Below are positions 10,918-21,100 of a stretch of DNA of 26,293 nt, one piece after another. This DNA comes from Trichosphaerium sp. ATCC 40318. Lineage: Eukaryota; Discosea; Flabellinia; Trichosidae. Under the pieces are notes generated by a model. It was not told the origin of the DNA. It saw only the letters and a list, made by a program, of their open reading frames with translations, and ran no database searches. The stretch's first letter is position 1. The number at the start of each line of letters is the position of its first letter. Location of the stretch: the NCBI GenBank assembly GCA_038496445.1, contig JALMLS010000247.1:1-26293 (forward strand), in the 5' to 3' direction. Both the position numbers and the translations under genes were made by a program.

Positions 10918-11563
10918 TCATTTTGCTTGAAAGTCTTGATCATCTTCAAACCATGCCCTTAACCCTTCATAATCACAATTGCTTGCTAGAGCATACAGCT
11001 TTTTATAGTGCACTCTATTTTCATCGCAGAGTACAACTTTCCAAATTGTTAGATAGGCCTTGTACTTTGTTGAGTTAAAGCACTTGGACTTCCATACAAC
11101 TTCATTATACGCTTTCAGGATGTGTTGGTATTGCTGCCACTCATTTATAGCAATGTATATGCACACTAGAGAATGCAAATCATATTCAGGTCGAAACTGA
11201 AATGCTACACATTTTGCTACATTTTCAATTACCTCATGAGCAGCAAACATTGTTGTACCAGCAAACAAGATGATTGCATCAACAGGAACAGCAGTAGCAA
11301 AATCAATTAGATAAGGCTCGTCATCATAAACAATGATATTGCTGATGCTCACATCCCTACAGAAGTGAGAATTAGTACAAAAGAAACTTGGTTCTATTTT
11401 TTTTTGAAGAATGTTACCTGTGACAGTATCCTGCCATATGTATTTTCTCAAGAACATCTACTAAAGGTGCAAGGTCTGGTAATAATGGTAGCATATCCTC
11501 AACAATGAAAACAAGTGTTGTGACAGCGTTCCTTGATGTATTTGAAGCACTTCGACAAAAATT
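10918..11563 (-). CDS. FunK1/Crinkler-like protein kinase, C-terminal part, copy A
   Basis: Two exons are clear: one ending at 11418 (LVDVLEKIHMAGYCHR) and 11356-10918, joined in phase 2 across a 61-nt intron. The join creates the catalytic loop H-R-D-V-S-I-S-N, with catalytic Asp and metal-binding Asn in the usual HRDxxxxN spacing, followed by YLIDFATA in place of the DFG site. FAGTTMFAAHEV and YDLHSLVCIYIA fit the activation segment and the D-L-x-S-L helix F of fungal FunK1 and Crinkler-type kinases. The N-lobe (Gly loop and Lys) is not found. In this copy the frame closes at a TAA (11564-11566), because one T is missing relative to copy B. It is therefore a 5'-truncated or miscalled gene. 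Confidence 0.62.
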
Positions 11564-12331
11564 TTATTTGTTTTCAAAAAGTATTTGAAAAGTAGTTGAA
11601 AAGTTTGTTCTTTTTTGTTTTCGCTGGCTCAAGGAAAACTAGTCTTCACGCTATAGAAGTCTCTATTATAGTGATACAATGCTATTTATCGTAATACTAT
11701 CGTGTTCCGTGAAAGTAGGAGGTGATTCCGACTAAAACGCTCTGAGAGGCTGAAAAGCGGTGTTTGGTGATGATTTTTGCGAGGTGACATATTACGTGAA
11801 CCAGACAACTCATATCTTTTTCCTTTTCCCTTTGAAAAACCAATGCTTGTTACTGAGCAACTTTCCGTTGTTACTCGAGGTTACTTAAAACACCAATTAC
11901 GTAGTTTGCTCATCGTCATTGTATAGCCGTCTATTTTCCTGCCAAAAATGTTGACGTTTGTGAAAACTTAAAACGTACTTGGAGGAGACGTATCTTTAAC
12001 AATCTGAGGAAAAAAAGCCCATTCACACAACAAGACGTGTGCTGTCGCGCTGTATTTTCGGTAGTTACATTATGTGCTTTGAAAAATTAGGTCGTTCATC
12101 ATGCACAGTACTTGGTTCAGCCTAGCTAGCAAAAGCTCAAGTAGGAACATAATTGCTAGAGGAAAGATTTTACTTCGAATTGGGTGAACTTTTTGAGTCT
12201 TCTTCTTTGTTCACAAGGAACAAGTGTGCGTTTTCTTTTAACCACGTTTCATAATTCTAGGGTAAAATACTTAGATGAATATTTGAGTTATATTCAGTAA
12301 TGTACCAGAGGTTCAGAGCCTGTTAAATATC

Positions 12332-12737
12332 TTATGATCTCAGAACCAGTTTAAAGTTATGAAAATTCGCAAACCAAGGCATGCTTATCTCTTCAACAAA
12401 TCGTCTTGGTATTCCCCTAGTACTGCAATTTTCTACCCACTCTTCTTTTTCTAATTTAAGAAGATAAAGTTCTTCACCAACTAGTAACATTCGGTTAGTT
12501 CCAACAGACCAAGCAAGTAGGAAAACACAATTTAGTTGACTTGAAGCTAGAAGGAATAGTACAAACATAGCACTTAGTCAGAGTGTTTACCCAAGATAAG
12601 AGGCGATTTTATAACTTATTCTTCGCTGTAGCTGACTATTGTCATTGAGAGCTACAGCAACATTGCCAAGCTTTCCTACCCAAGAAAAGGCATCCCAAAC
12701 TCCACCGAGATCACGTTGAAGACACTTCCAGCTGTAC
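12332..12737 (-). other. Unassigned coding-like fragments upstream of copy A
   Basis: On the minus strand an open stretch reads RDLGGVWDAFSWVGKLGNVA and on to KIASYLG. A GTAAAC donor and an AG acceptor could join it to a second stretch with VGTNRMLLVGEELYLLKLE followed by CSTRGIPRRFVEEIS. The composition looks like protein, but I find no family, no start and no stop that makes a gene. The CSTRGIPRRFVEEIS part is also what the truncated hydrolase reads into at 22346. It may be a decayed gene. Confidence 0.25.
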
Positions 12738-12826
12738 CTATGTTAGGTGTAAGCAACCCAAAACAACACAAATTTCGTTTCGAACAACAATAAAAGTACG
12801 CTAATCACGTGCACAATGATTTCGTT

Positions 12827-13376
12827 TCACGTGCTTATCAAGCGTTGTACATGCTTAGAAATGGTTTTCAGATGTGAAATTAACTTGCAGTCATACCCAG
12901 TGCATATAACTGCGTAGTCATAAAATATTGTTTGATCTTCAAGTATGATGAGTTTCGGTGTCATTTTTTTTACTTTTCCTTTTACAAACGTTGAAGCGGT
13001 GAGGATTTTGTTGTGCTGTTAGATAAACGTTAGTGTAACTTCTACGCACAGGAGGGTCTACAGACAAGCCACGCACCGAAACAACGAGGTTTTTTAGTTT
13101 TTCAATGCATGTCTCTATTGACGTCTCAAAACAGTGTGATATGCTGTATGGTACTGCTTCAAAGTATTCCTTTTGAAATCAAATAAGGTAAAAAGGAAAA
13201 ATGTACTCATTTTGTACAGAATCATCTATGAGTGTCAAGTCATAACTAGCGTATTTGTCTAACTATTGAGCTAACGCAGAACCTGACAAAAAAGGTTTAA
13301 ACAGCTAATTTGTGAAAAACAACGCTAGTTTACCTGCAATTCCCCCTCCAATTATCACAACATGCTTTGTAGTCAT
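12827..13376 (-). pseudogene. FSP1/AIF-type FAD oxidoreductase, N-terminal fragment with in-frame stop
   Basis: Exons 13376-13334, 13282-13218, 13169-13077 and 13015-about 12827 join in phase through three introns (the 48-nt one at 13217-13170 removes a TGA). The protein starts MTTKHVVIIGGGIAG, the Rossmann GxGxxG that binds the FAD adenosine, and continues YDLTLIDD-SEYFEAVPYS, HNKILTASTFVKGKV and FYDYAVICTGYDC. These match in order the first FAD half-domain of FSP1/AMID-like NAD(P)H:quinone oxidoreductases. A TAG at 13263-13265 falls where a residue is expected (LAQ-stop-LDKY), and the NAD-binding half and C-terminus are absent. I read it as a broken gene; a sequencing error could explain the TAG but not the missing half. 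Confidence 0.66.
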
Positions 13377-13457
13377 TGTAGGCTCGTTCTCGGCTCTGAC
13401 ACGAACTTAGACTGTTCTTGACCTTTGCACAACACAAACAGCACCAAACAAGCAGCA
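13377..13457. promoter_or_regulatory. Shared 81-bp divergent upstream region
   Basis: This is the whole gap between the ATG of the FSP1-like fragment (minus) and the ATG of the small basic protein (plus). It must hold both start regions. I see no clear TATA box. Confidence 0.4.
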
Positions 13458-13869
13458 ATGTTCCGTGCGTTCGCGTGCAGAGCCAACCACGACCATAGGA
13501 TTGCGCCACGTGCTTTTAATCGCAATATAAAAGTTAGAAGCAGGAAACCTCCTGAGAAGCCTAAACCGAAAAAAATTAACTATGGTCAACGCGTTGGTGA
13601 AGAATTCAACCGCTTGCATGACAAATTGGAAGAAAAAGAGCTACACACTGGTAAAAAGGCAACAGAGGAAGAAAGAGTGAAGTTAGAGATTCAAATGAAC
13701 AGAGCACAATCAAAAATAAGGTTTAGTAGCGTATTTCATCGCCTTAACAACTAACCGCGTCTACAGGGAGGAAAAGATTGCTGAAATGAAAGCAGATCCA
13801 GAATTTGATTTTGACAGCAAATTCGAGGTTGTCGAAGGAAACAGGCCCATAAGCGATCAATTAACATAA
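13458..13869 (+). CDS. Small basic protein, possibly mitochondrial
   Basis: Exons 13458-13720 and 13767-13869 join in phase 2 and give 121 residues. The N-terminus MFRAFACRANHDHRIAPRAF is rich in Arg and Ala with no acidic residue and could be a mitochondrial presequence. A Pro/Lys patch (KPPEKPKPKK), then NYGQRVGEEFNRLHDKLEEK and a charged helix (EERVKLEIQMNRAQSKIREE) follow, ending KFEVVEGNRPISDQLT. The helix faintly recalls ATP synthase inhibitor IF1, but the signature is not there, so I do not assign it. The ATG is the first in frame after the divergent promoter. Its stop faces that of the 7TM gene across 89 bp. Confidence 0.7.
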
Positions 13870-13958
13870 CTATACATGTACAATACAGAAAACAACATTA
13901 GAGACCACCTGTCAGTGAGTGTATTTACAATTCGCCCAAAAAACCCCAGTTCCTGTCC

Positions 13959-15483
13959 CTACATGTAGCGCAAAGCAAGGAAACTAAGATCTAACGCTTC
14001 CAGTGCTGTTTGAGATGCCCACGATGGTACAAAAAGCGCTACAATAAACACCTACATCGTATTAAAGAAGAAAATGTAATACACCAATTTGAATGAATAA
14101 GGCGCGAGGACCAAGGTGAGAGGATTACGTACCACTACTGTGAAGAAGATATAAGAATTTACGAAGTAACCAAGATACTGAAATTGTAAAAATTTCTTAG
14201 CTAGATGAAGATCTCGTTGTCCAATATAAGTATCTCTTGATGATGCCTTGCTCTTTGTAATCTCTACAATAATTATAATCCAACCAATGCATTGTAAAAT
14301 CATTGTGAACATCTACAAAGTGTTAAAACGAAAACTTCAAACCCGTTTTTGTTTATGCGAAAAAAAACTATAACACGTACGTGTATGTAACCAGATACGA
14401 AAGAAGCGGCTAATCCACAAACTACAAAACCACCCCAAGGACCTTAAAGCCATAAGTTTAATCAATCTTTAGTCTTAGAAATAAAAGTTTACCAAAAAGT
14501 TTCAGAGATCCAGTGACGCCACTTTTACGGTTACTTGGCCATCCAGAAGCCAATAAATGAATCATAACCATAAATGAAAATCTTTGTATGTAGAATACAG
14601 CATAGTACGGAAGTGTGAGCCACAACGGAGACGTACCTTAGCACCGTTAAATTAAGTTTGTTCTGCAATTTTTTTTGTAATCCGTACCAGCTTTTTCCAT
14701 GTACCAATACGCTGCAGCAACACCACACCACACAATTTTTAATACAGGCAACCCAAACATAAACTTGTGAATGTATCGAGATTTCTAAATGTCAAAATGT
14801 CAAAAAGTGACATTGCACTGCCATTTTCAAAAAAATTACAATTTTCGTACATCTCTCAAATAAAACCAAGCTGGTAGTACCAATACCCATAGTACTCCTA
14901 GAACACCAAAACATATCATCATATACTCAAAATCTGTAGTGATATGGCTATTAGGGTTGACAAGCCTCATGTGAATCTGATAGTTATGTGAATATGTAGT
15001 TTTTCAAAAAATATCCGTACAGATGATGTTGTATTCAATTTATAGCAATCTATAGCGTAAAAATCTAACGTAGCGGTAGTTTTAATATCGAGGACGCCTG
15101 TTGAGTTGTAGCTTAAGGTATTAGGAGGTATAGCACATGGGCTTGGTACACCATTCGAAATACGGCATAAGCTGGCGTTTGGCGTCATAAATGTTTCTTT
15201 AAATTGTGCTGCAGTGCATCCAACAATGTGTACAAGCGAAGTTTTGTTACTCTAGACGTTGTCAATTGACTAGTGGCTTATACAACAATCGTACAATACT
15301 TGTGACAGTTAAAGACGCCGTTCCACCCGATTTGAACCCAAAACTATGTTTGTTATTACATAATACAGAAATATAATATTACCGTATTAAATGCGAAATC
15401 CTCTCTGTGTTTGGAACGTTTATGGTTGTTTCAAACGAGGTAACCATAATAATCAACGACAATGCCAATAAAATCAAACGCAT
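13959..15483 (-). CDS. GOST/lung-7TM-like multi-pass membrane protein
   Basis: Nine exons fit: 15483-15383, 15343-15307, 15251-15021, 14976-14851, 14784-14688, 14636-14493, 14443-14381, 14312-14085, 14051-13959. The protein opens with a signal peptide (MRLILLALSLIIMVTSFETT), then a lumenal region (FGFKSGGTASLT, VHIVGCTAAQFKETF, CRISNGVPSPC), then IHMRLVNPNSHI before the first membrane segment (FEYMMICFGVLGVLWVLVLP). At least five more hydrophobic segments follow. A lumenal beta domain with Asn-Pro before a seven-helix core, and a segment like RFSFMVMIHLLASGW, fit the GOST/lung-7TM group of Golgi and endosomal proteins. A run of four A (14400-14403) puts exons 7 and 8 one base out of frame, probably a homopolymer error. 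The last exon is uncertain. Confidence 0.6.
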
Positions 15484-15572
15484 AGTTACAGCACCAAGTA
15501 GGGGTGTTGGTGTAACGATTGCGGCGATGTTGACTTAAATCACTCGTGCTAAGTGGCTGAGCTCCAAGTGCC
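15484..15572. promoter_or_regulatory. Shared 89-bp divergent upstream region
   Basis: This is the gap between the ATG of the 7TM gene (minus) and the ATG of the coiled-coil gene (plus). If both starts are right it holds both promoters and both 5' UTRs. No motif stands out. Confidence 0.35.
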
Positions 15573-16916
15573 ATGGACAGAGAAGGTACGTACTTGTGAC
15601 TCATGGAAAATGTTAACAACAGAAACAATAGTGTTTTTGAACAGTCAACCGTTTCTGCAACGCTATGAAGAATATGGAAGTGGCGTCAATGATGCTATGA
15701 ACAACCAACACCAAATTTTTGAAGGGCTTTGCCACTTTGAACATTTTCCAACCAAAAAGTATTGTTTTAGCGTTTTAACTTACTTCAACAATGCTTACAC
15801 ACTTTGTAGAACAATGCACTTTGCTGTAACAAATTCTAACCAAAATGCAACGCAAACGGTACAACAACGCAGTTTACAACAAATTTACGTTATCTTTAGC
15901 GTCTAAAGCTGATATTGATTCGTGAAGGCGAAAACACCTCGTGCGTTATTTCATCTATCCGCAATTTATACCTTACCCTACATAGTACCAAGTTGATGGC
16001 AGTATTCAATGAGCAATGGTTTTATATTGTCAATCACGTGAGCATAACGTTGATTGCAGTTGTACCATCTTTAGAAGGCAAACATGGTTTTTTCAAGAAA
16101 AATGCATTTTTTGTAATTGGCGTTATTTTGCTTGGCAGTATAGTGCACTTCTAACGCATACCATAGACTATTTGACATTAGTTTCTGAAAACAAATTACC
16201 ACAGAGACCAGCTCACGTATTTGTTATGTTCCCTTCTCTCACAATGATATACTACACATCAAACACGACTACTACCTGGCAGAATGATCACGAACAACTT
16301 CACGGGTAATATCCAAGGTGAAAGTGATTCTTAACAACATATAGATCAATGAAAACAATGCTCCAATCGCTTGGTAAACAAACTGAGACAGAACCAAAAC
16401 AAAACAGTCAAAACTTCAAATTGATTGAACAGCAGCTTGAAGGTCTCAAGCTTCGAGGCTTATCTTTTGTGAGTATGCTGGGTAACGCATGTGAAGCATA
16501 TGGTAGTCATTCTGTAACAAACGTAGAGTGCGTATATGTCAAATCCGTCACATTGACAAGGGTTAATAGAGCGGTTGATACAGAGCAAGTTAAATCTGTT
16601 CTTAACGATATTTTTAATACTCAAAAAAAGATTCAAGGTGATACTAAAGCTATATCAAGTACGAAGGCAATTTTTGAAGAACGAATGCAACAAGCAGAGA
16701 AAGAGTCCAAGAGTTGCATTGCATCTATTTGCGAACGAGCAAATAAGAAACAAATCCCAAATGTAGTAAGTAAAATCAAGTTAATTTTATTTTTGTGCTT
16801 ACTGTTTTAAGACATGCAGAGAAAAATTAGAGCAATTGACGTCACAATTAGAAAAAGATTTTGACTTGTCTCTAAGTTGTGATATAGCGAAATGTGTATA
16901 CGGTGTAAATATGTAA
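15573..16916 (+). CDS. Unrecognised coiled-coil protein
   Basis: Six exons (15573-15585, 15632-15858, 15909-16018, 16060-16305, 16345-16765, 16812-16916) join in phase and give 373 residues. The first exon is only 13 nt (MDRE then Val), so the start is plausible but unproven. The N-terminal half is rich in Cys, His and aromatic residues (FEGLCHFEHF, CIFCNWRYFAW). The C-terminal half is helical, with TEQVKSVLNDIFNTQKKIQ and EERMQQAEKESKSC, and ends CDIAKCVYGVNM. The nine-odd cysteines have no recognisable zinc-binding spacing. No signal peptide is seen and no family is recognised. It is divergent from the 7TM gene and 269 bp ahead of the VTC gene. Confidence 0.6.
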
Positions 16917-17185
16917 AATACAAAAACAATATCGACAATTTTACAGTAAAAAATGTATTTCACATACTTATGCTGTCGCTACATAGTTGGCCGTAGCACA
17001 ATAATGTTCTGAAAGGTTGCAAGAACGGGATTGACCAGCTTGCTTTTGTTTGGTTTGTGCCTTTCTATCACTAGTATCAACAACAGCGTAACGTATTGCT
17101 TTAACTACCAATACTTTAATAATTCAGTACAAATAAACGAGGCCTCAATTAGTTCAACCTACATCAATACCTAGGAACGTACAAC

Positions 17186-20100
17186 ATGGAGAGTGAGTTT
17201 TCAGGGGGTACAAAGCTTTTTAGCCTGTTTTTAGCTCACAGGCGTTGTAGTAGAGTTACAACCCGTCACAAGGCCTAAAACTCAATCCAAAGTTAATTTG
17301 GTACGTTTACTCTGTTTGGCCTAATACGTAACTATACTAATAAGAATCAACGCTTACTTGTCATCGTAGGGAGACCCAGGGCTGTACCCAGCTAACTTTC
17401 AAGATCCTGATTACCGCAAACACTTCGTTCCATGGAATCAATTCGTTGCGCTTCTTTCCGACCTGACCCGCTCCGGTGAGCGCACAAAGAGCACTTATGG
17501 AGTGAGTACAATCCAAACTAGCGTATTTTAAGACATACTTATTTCCTACGCGTGTAGGGTAACGTAGGCGTTAATGAATCCAAGTTCCTCGCCCTAGTAG
17601 AGGATTCTGTCACAAATTTGAACTCGTTCTGCAACGAAAAGGTAGAAGATCTTAAAACTGATATTACGTTTCTACGACGTAAAGTGGAGCGTAAAGTAGG
17701 ACCAGAAGAAAGACCTATGCGTACGAACAACGATGGCTTTTTTGGTTTTATTTCCTTGTTTGGGACTTACTATTCGACTAAACTACGCTTGCAGGTACTA
17801 CCAAATTGGTGGTACAAGAGATAGATAGAGCTGCAGAGGCTATACTTACGCTAGACCAATTTGTTGGTCAAAACTTTATAATGATCATTTCGCTGGTCGC
17901 AAGGCATGACAAGATTATGGGTGTGCCTACAATTAAATAGTACGATTTGGACACGCTCCAAAGTTCTATTGTTTGGCTTCGCACTAACGCTTCTCAGCTG
18001 GACAAATCGTCTAGAAAAGGAAGATTTTACAAATGTTATCTTCCCTGGATTGCTCGTAGGGTTATCCGATATAAGACGTGCTTTATCAGGTGATACTGAT
18101 AAAAAAGCAGCTAAGGCTCTAAAGAGCGCTGTTATTCAAAGCCAGTACAAATCTCAGAAATTTTGGTACGCGTAGAAGAGACAGCTAACGAGCTTTATGT
18201 TCATTTTTCTCGCACAGGGTTCGATTGCAAGATGTTATTAAGGCTAAAACTATGGTTTTAAAATACGTGCCTTGCGTAAAAACTGGGTACAAAAAAGGTG
18301 CGTGTTTGGAATGGAAAAACAAAAAAAAAACCAAACTCGTTCTCTTTCTTATAAAAAGCGTTGTTGCTCGTTAAAAGTAATATGCGATGGCGTGCTGATA
18401 ATGTGAAAAGGAAAATTCAATAAGGAGAAAGCATTTGATCAGCCAGATTATGATACAAGGACTGTAGTGTTTTTTGATGATGATCAGTTATCAGTCTACA
18501 ATTCTAGGTTAGCTGGTCAGGATTGTTACTCGTTTAACGTGGCATGGTACCATCTTTTTATTGAGTAGCTTATAGCGTATTAAAGATGCTCTTAGGAAGC
18601 ATGACGTGGAAAAAGAGGGCGAAAACGATTTTGTAATCGCACAGAGAAAAGCTCATTACACAACAGCGGGACAGAGTAATGTCGAGTCTATACCATTAAA
18701 ATATAAGCAAGTGTCTCAGTTCTTAGGAGGTAGATGGCAATGGGAGTTACTAGGCGATAGACTTCTTGACAATAGTACGTATTGCTTTACCATCTCTACA
18801 AAACTTCCTTTTTTGCGCTAATACTTCGCTTTAGGTAAAATTACAGACGATCAGTACAAGAAAACATCTAAAGTAGCTGGTGAAGTACAGAAATTCATTC
18901 TAGGTGGAGGTTTAAAGCCTACAGTAAAAGTTATCTACAATCGGTAATGGTTTTCGCTATCTTTTTGAAGTACAGGTCTACAAGTTTACTAACGTACTGG
19001 TATAGTTCTGCATACTTTTTTACCAATTCAGACGATAGAATTGTACTCGATACGAGCATTTCGATGGTTAAGGAAAAATCATACAGTGCGTCAATCTACT
19101 GTATGCTTTATGGCTTTTCTGACGATTTATTAAAGCCAAAAAGGGACAATGGACAAGAGATATGACATCTCTACGCGAAGACCAAGAATGCGTAAGAATT
19201 TCTTTCAAGCTCTTTTAGAGGTTGCAGTGATAGTTCTTTTTGTTTATTTGGTTTTTATTAGTTGTTTCCATTTGCTACACTAGAAATGCGCTACGATGTG
19301 TCAAACCCACCAAAATGGGCCACAGATTTGCTTCAATCAGGTCTTCTCATTCTTGTAGACGATTTCTCAAAGTTTCTACATGGTGAGCGTGCAACTACTT
19401 GCAAACCAATCCTCTAAAAACGCGTTTAGGCAGTGCTATGTTCAATCCAAAGGCTCAAAATCAACCACATTGGTAAGCACTTTTTGGCTTAGTTGTAGGG
19501 CCTCTTTATCTTACCAGGGGACATAGGTTTGCTAACCCTGGTGCTCTATTACTTGGTGTAAAGGGTGGTAGATGGTACACGTTCGCAACTCAGCTTGCTA
19601 ATGAAATGGGTATGTGATTATGTTTGGAAAGAAAAACAACATGCGAGCAGCTTCTTTTCTATCTCTTACCTACTTTTAGCTATAAGAAGGAATACACATG
19701 CGCCAATAAGTATATCGCCGCCACCTATGAATTCATCTCCTAGAGAACGCATACGGTGTACGTACTAACAACTAACCAAGGTTGTTTTACCATCTGCATG
19801 AAAACCCTATTGTCTTACTCGCTCACTCATGTAATAATAGCTGGATCTAAAGTACCTCCTGTAAGTTTAAGAGAAAGTAGTGCTCCAGTAGATTCGAAAC
19901 GCTTGCAGCAAAATATACGTATAGAACCTAAAACGTTCTTTGCAAATGAAAGGTAGTTTTTTTTTTGTAAGCTTATTTTTAAATTACTTCTCTAGGACTA
20001 TGTTGCAATGGGTTAATAGTGTAGTACTTCTTGCTACAGTTGGTCTAGCACTTGTTTCACTTGGAAACAGTGGTGCTCGGATAGCAGGTAAGTGTCATAC

Positions 20101-20473
20101 GCAATGACAAAGGAAATATTTTACAAGTTTTTTTGAGTACTTACACCACATGCAAAGGTTTCATTCTTGGTCCAGTTTCTATCATTTTTGCAATTTATGC
20201 ACTAGTTATCTACCATATTCGTAGACGTGCTATTCGTGCAAGGAGGAATACAAACGCTTATGACGATCGTATAGGACCTTACGTTTTAGTTCCAATACTT
20301 ATTGTACGAATGGTTGTCTTTTACTTGTTCTCGCTAATGATTTTTGTTAGATCGCCATTATTGTCTCTGGTGTATTTTCAGCACTAGAATCAGGGGTAAG
20401 TCACAAAGAAATAAGTTGCTCTTACAATGTACTAACGTTTTTTTAATAGACAAACCTCGCTTCTGCATTTTAA
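17186..20473 (+). CDS. VTC-type polyphosphate polymerase (SPX, polymerase and membrane domains)
   Basis: Twenty-two short exons join in phase from ATG 17186 to TAA 20471-20473, giving about 714 residues. Residues 30-190 form an SPX domain, the inositol-pyrophosphate sensor (YRKHFVPWNQFVALLSDL, FLALVEDSVTNLNSFCNEKV, SLVARHDKIM). The polymerase (VTC catalytic) domain follows: SQKFWVRLQDVIKAK, TVVFFDDDQLSVYNSRL, FVIAQRKAHY, VIYNRSAYFF, VLDTSISMVKEK, FPFATLEMRYDVSNPPKW and DDFSKFLHG. EPKTFFANERTMLQWVNSV then leads into three membrane helices (VLLATVGLALVSLG, FILGPVSIIFAIYALVIYHI, YVLVPILIVRMIAIIVSGVF). In yeast VTC4 the domain makes polyphosphate from ATP and passes it into the vacuole or acidocalcisome. 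The tunnel residue usually Lys in LE-x-K is Arg here (LEMRY), so activity versus a regulatory VTC2/3-like role is open. One intron (17921-17940) would be only 20 nt. Confidence 0.9.
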
Positions 20474-21100
20474 ATTAACTATTTGCGCTTCGCAGCTGTA
20501 ACATAAATAAAAAGGCCTTAAATGGATTTTTACGACTTTTCTCACCATCCGTTTCCAGCTATTGGCAATGCACGAAACAGATGAAAGTGTGATTTAAATA
20601 CATATGTTGCTCTACAGTAGACATTTTTGGAAATGCGTATTTACGAGACAAATATGCCAAAATTATGAGTTTTCTGAAATACCGAAATGTTTCAGAACCC
20701 AGTGGAGTTGCGACCATCAGCCAATGTAGGGTACCTTCACATACTCGTGTGCAAATCTTTACAAACCACTTTTTATTGTGTTTGGTTTTCTCTTGCTTTA
20801 AAATAAGTTTGCAATCTGCTTTCTACCAGATCCATCAGTCATCTTTACCTTACTTTACTTTCTTAAATAAACAAACTTTGGGGCTTTGGCTATATGGATC
20901 TTTTTGTACATAAATATTTTTTGTGGCAATCAGGCTTTGCTGGACCATGTCATATATCAGCTTTCTCGAGGCTCCACAAACACAAGGGAGGAGCTGAGGA
21001 GGAGACAATACTTGTAAAATAGAACTTGTTACGGACCGTCAAAGCGAATCTTGACCAATCGGGTAAAGTAATAGTAAAAAATACGCTTGACAGAGCCCTA
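20474..21100 (+). other. Region between VTC and hydrolase genes, with a possible small gene
   Basis: Starting at ATG 20568, exon 20568-20586 and an exon from 20618 join in phase 1 and read MHETDEIDIFGNAYLRDKYA, then KIMSFLKYRNVSEPSGVATI. The frame then becomes hydrophobic, and a long intron with acceptor near 20830 or a stop at 20911-20913 could end it. The first 40 residues look like protein; no family is recognised. From about 20914 to 21100 I see nothing beyond the presumed promoter of the hydrolase. Confidence 0.3.

Larger units (their letters stand above)
10329..12435. repeat. Copy A of the repeated kinase locus
   Basis: This segment matches copy C (24219 to the window end) in the same orientation and, over most of its length, copy B (22339-24224) in inverse orientation. 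Identity is near complete, with single-base indels mainly in homopolymers and at least one substitution (T at 12113 where C has C at 26000 and B agrees with C). The limits are set only by where B and C stop matching, so they may be join points and not ends of a mobile element. No terminal inverted repeat or target-site duplication is visible at either limit. Confidence 0.88.

Noticed and set aside
10329-12435. Named DNA transposon with terminal inverted repeats
   Set aside because: No inverted ends, no target-site duplication and no transposase were found; the limits coincide with microhomology joins.
13170-13217. Second nonsense codon (TGA) in the FSP1-like gene
   Set aside because: It lies inside a 48-nt intron with a GTACAA donor and an AAAAG acceptor; removing it restores the conserved IDDSEYFEAVP.
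13458-13869. ATP synthase inhibitor IF1
   Set aside because: A basic N-terminus and a charged helix fit loosely, but the conserved IF1 core with its Gly-rich lead and E-x-x-x-F-R-R pattern is absent.
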